NCBI RefSeq assembly: GCF_900108585.1
Contig: NZ_UESZ01000001.1
Location: forward strand, 2,046,001 to 2,110,000
Direction of reading: 5' to 3'
Origin: Branchiibius hedensis
GTDB taxonomy: Bacteria; Actinomycetota; Actinomycetes; Actinomycetales; Dermatophilaceae
Length of the DNA: 64,000 nucleotides
Both the position numbers and the translations under genes were made by a program. Every line of letters starts with the position of its first letter. Within the stretch, counting starts at the first letter, position 1. Shown one piece after another: positions 63,362 to 64,000 of the stretch. The notes beneath the pieces were generated by a model. The model was not told the origin of the DNA. It searched no databases and worked only from the letters and a program-made list of their open reading frames with translations.

Positions 63362-64000
63362 CTACTCCTGTTGGACCGTGAAGTGTTCCCAGCCACCGCC
63401 CTGCGTGTCACGACCGTCCACGGCAACCCCGGTCCCGTCGGCCACCGCACCGATCACCCGCCACCCGGTCGGCTCGTCGCCTGGAGCGAACGTAGCCAAC
63501 AGGACGTGCTCCTCTCCCCCGCGCAGCACGCAGTCGGTGCCGCGGTCACCAACCGCGCCCAGCGCTGCGATATCGGGCGCCAACGCAGCGGTGTGTACGT
63601 CGATCCGCACCCCACTGGCCTGTGCGATCCGTCCCGCGTCGAGCAGCAGACCGTCGCTCACGTCCAGCATCGCGCTCGCCCCCGCCTCGAGCGCGCGCCG
63701 CCCATCGCCGTACGCCGGGTGCGGGCTTTGTTGGTAACCCACCAGTTCCGGGCCGTCAGCAGCCCGATCCTCCTGCAGCAGTAGCAATCCCGCCGCCGCT
63801 CGACCCAACGGTCCGGACACGGCCAGTACGTCACCCGGACGCGCCCCACAGCGCAGCACCGGTCGGGCGCCGTCGGGAAGTTCGCCAAGGGCCGTCGCAC
63901 TGATGACACACACACCGGGTCCGGCCGAGGACAAGTCGCCACCGACGATCACCGCACCGGCACGTGCGGCTTCGCGGCCCAGCCCCACCGCAAGCTCCCG
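63362..64000 (-). CDS. thiL: Thiamine-monophosphate kinase, 5' end cut by window edge
   Basis: The C-terminal about 212 residues of ThiL, which makes thiamine diphosphate from thiamine monophosphate. Motifs seen are VIVGGDLSSAGP, RPGDVLAVSGPLGRAAAGL, MLDVSDGLLLDAGRIAQASGV and DCVLRGGEEHVLLATF. The reading frame is open to base 64000, so the N-terminus is outside. Usual neighbour of rpmB in actinobacteria, here separated by the HNH, methyltransferase and symporter genes. Confidence 0.94.
   Translation of the reverse strand, partial: RELAVGLGREAARAGAVIVGGDLSSAGPGVCVISATALGELPDGARPVLRCGARPGDVLAVSGPLGRAAAGLLLLQEDRAADGPELVGYQQSPHPAYGDGRRALEAGASAMLDVSDGLLLDAGRIAQASGVRIDVHTAALAPDIAALGAVGDRGTDCVLRGGEEHVLLATFAPGDEPTGWRVIGAVADGTGVAVDGRDTQGGGWEHFTVQQE

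Overview
The window looks like a chromosomal segment of a high-GC Gram-positive actinobacterium. The evidence is high GC, frequent GTG/TTG starts, closely packed start/stop overlaps, and a mycothiol-type DinB-like protein. The housekeeping order is also actinobacterial: rnhB, lepB cluster, rplS, trmD, rimM, KH protein, rpsP, ffh, glnD, glnB, amtB, ftsY, smc, mutM, rnc, rpmF, DUF177, coaD, rsmD, recG, DAK protein, rpmB, thiL. A Micrococcales member (Dermacoccaceae/Intrasporangiaceae-like) is my inference, not something proven by the sequence. No rRNA, tRNA, CRISPR array, complete insertion sequence or prophage was recognised.

Layout. 0-3.2 kb: rnhB (cut by the left edge), three tandem signal peptidase I genes and rplS, all on the minus strand. 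3.2-6.7 kb: an ABC-2 exporter with two different ATPases and a divergent TetR regulator, with a palindrome between them. 6.7-9.2 kb: rpsP-khpA-rimM-trmD, where TrmD is fused to a GNAT acetyltransferase. 9.4-13.1 kb: DUF4395 protein, WYL regulator with a strong palindrome in its divergent promoter, DinB-like protein, alkaline phosphatase. 13.1-18.0 kb: glyoxylate shunt genes aceA and aceB beside a RamB-like regulator. 18.0-22.6 kb: acetyltransferase, amidohydrolase, MarR regulator with a duplicated operator facing a membrane protein gene, and a secreted lysozyme-like/SH3 protein. 22.6-24.5 kb: an anomalous, lower-GC patch with a chimeric ORF and an unrecognised membrane-anchored protein.

24.5-33.2 kb: ffh, glnD, glnB, amtB, a DUF2236 oxygenase-like gene and ftsY. 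The ammonium transporter, PII protein and PII-modifying enzyme form one nitrogen-sensing operon; Ffh and FtsY are the two protein GTPases of co-translational membrane targeting. 33.2-42.0 kb: a serine beta-lactamase-family hydrolase, then a LacI-controlled carbohydrate cluster (regulator, binding protein, two permeases, GH5-like and GH1 glycosidases) with three matching operators and no ATPase of its own. 42.0-53.8 kb: smc, an MFS exporter, nitroreductase, map, M3 peptidase, mutM, rnc, rpmF, DUF177 and coaD.

53.8-64.0 kb: rsmD, recG, a DAK-domain gene interrupted by an apparent one-base frameshift, rpmB, an HNH endonuclease of the DUF222 family, a methyltransferase, a 93-bp tandem repeat carrying copies of the 3' end of the neighbouring gene, a small membrane protein coupled to a sodium:solute symporter, and thiL (cut by the right edge).

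I found no clear new multi-gene defence or biosynthetic system. The best leads are the TrmD-GNAT fusion, the DAK frameshift, the 93-bp repeat, the low-GC patch, four regulator/operator pairs readable directly from the DNA, and a recurring leaderless-start architecture.
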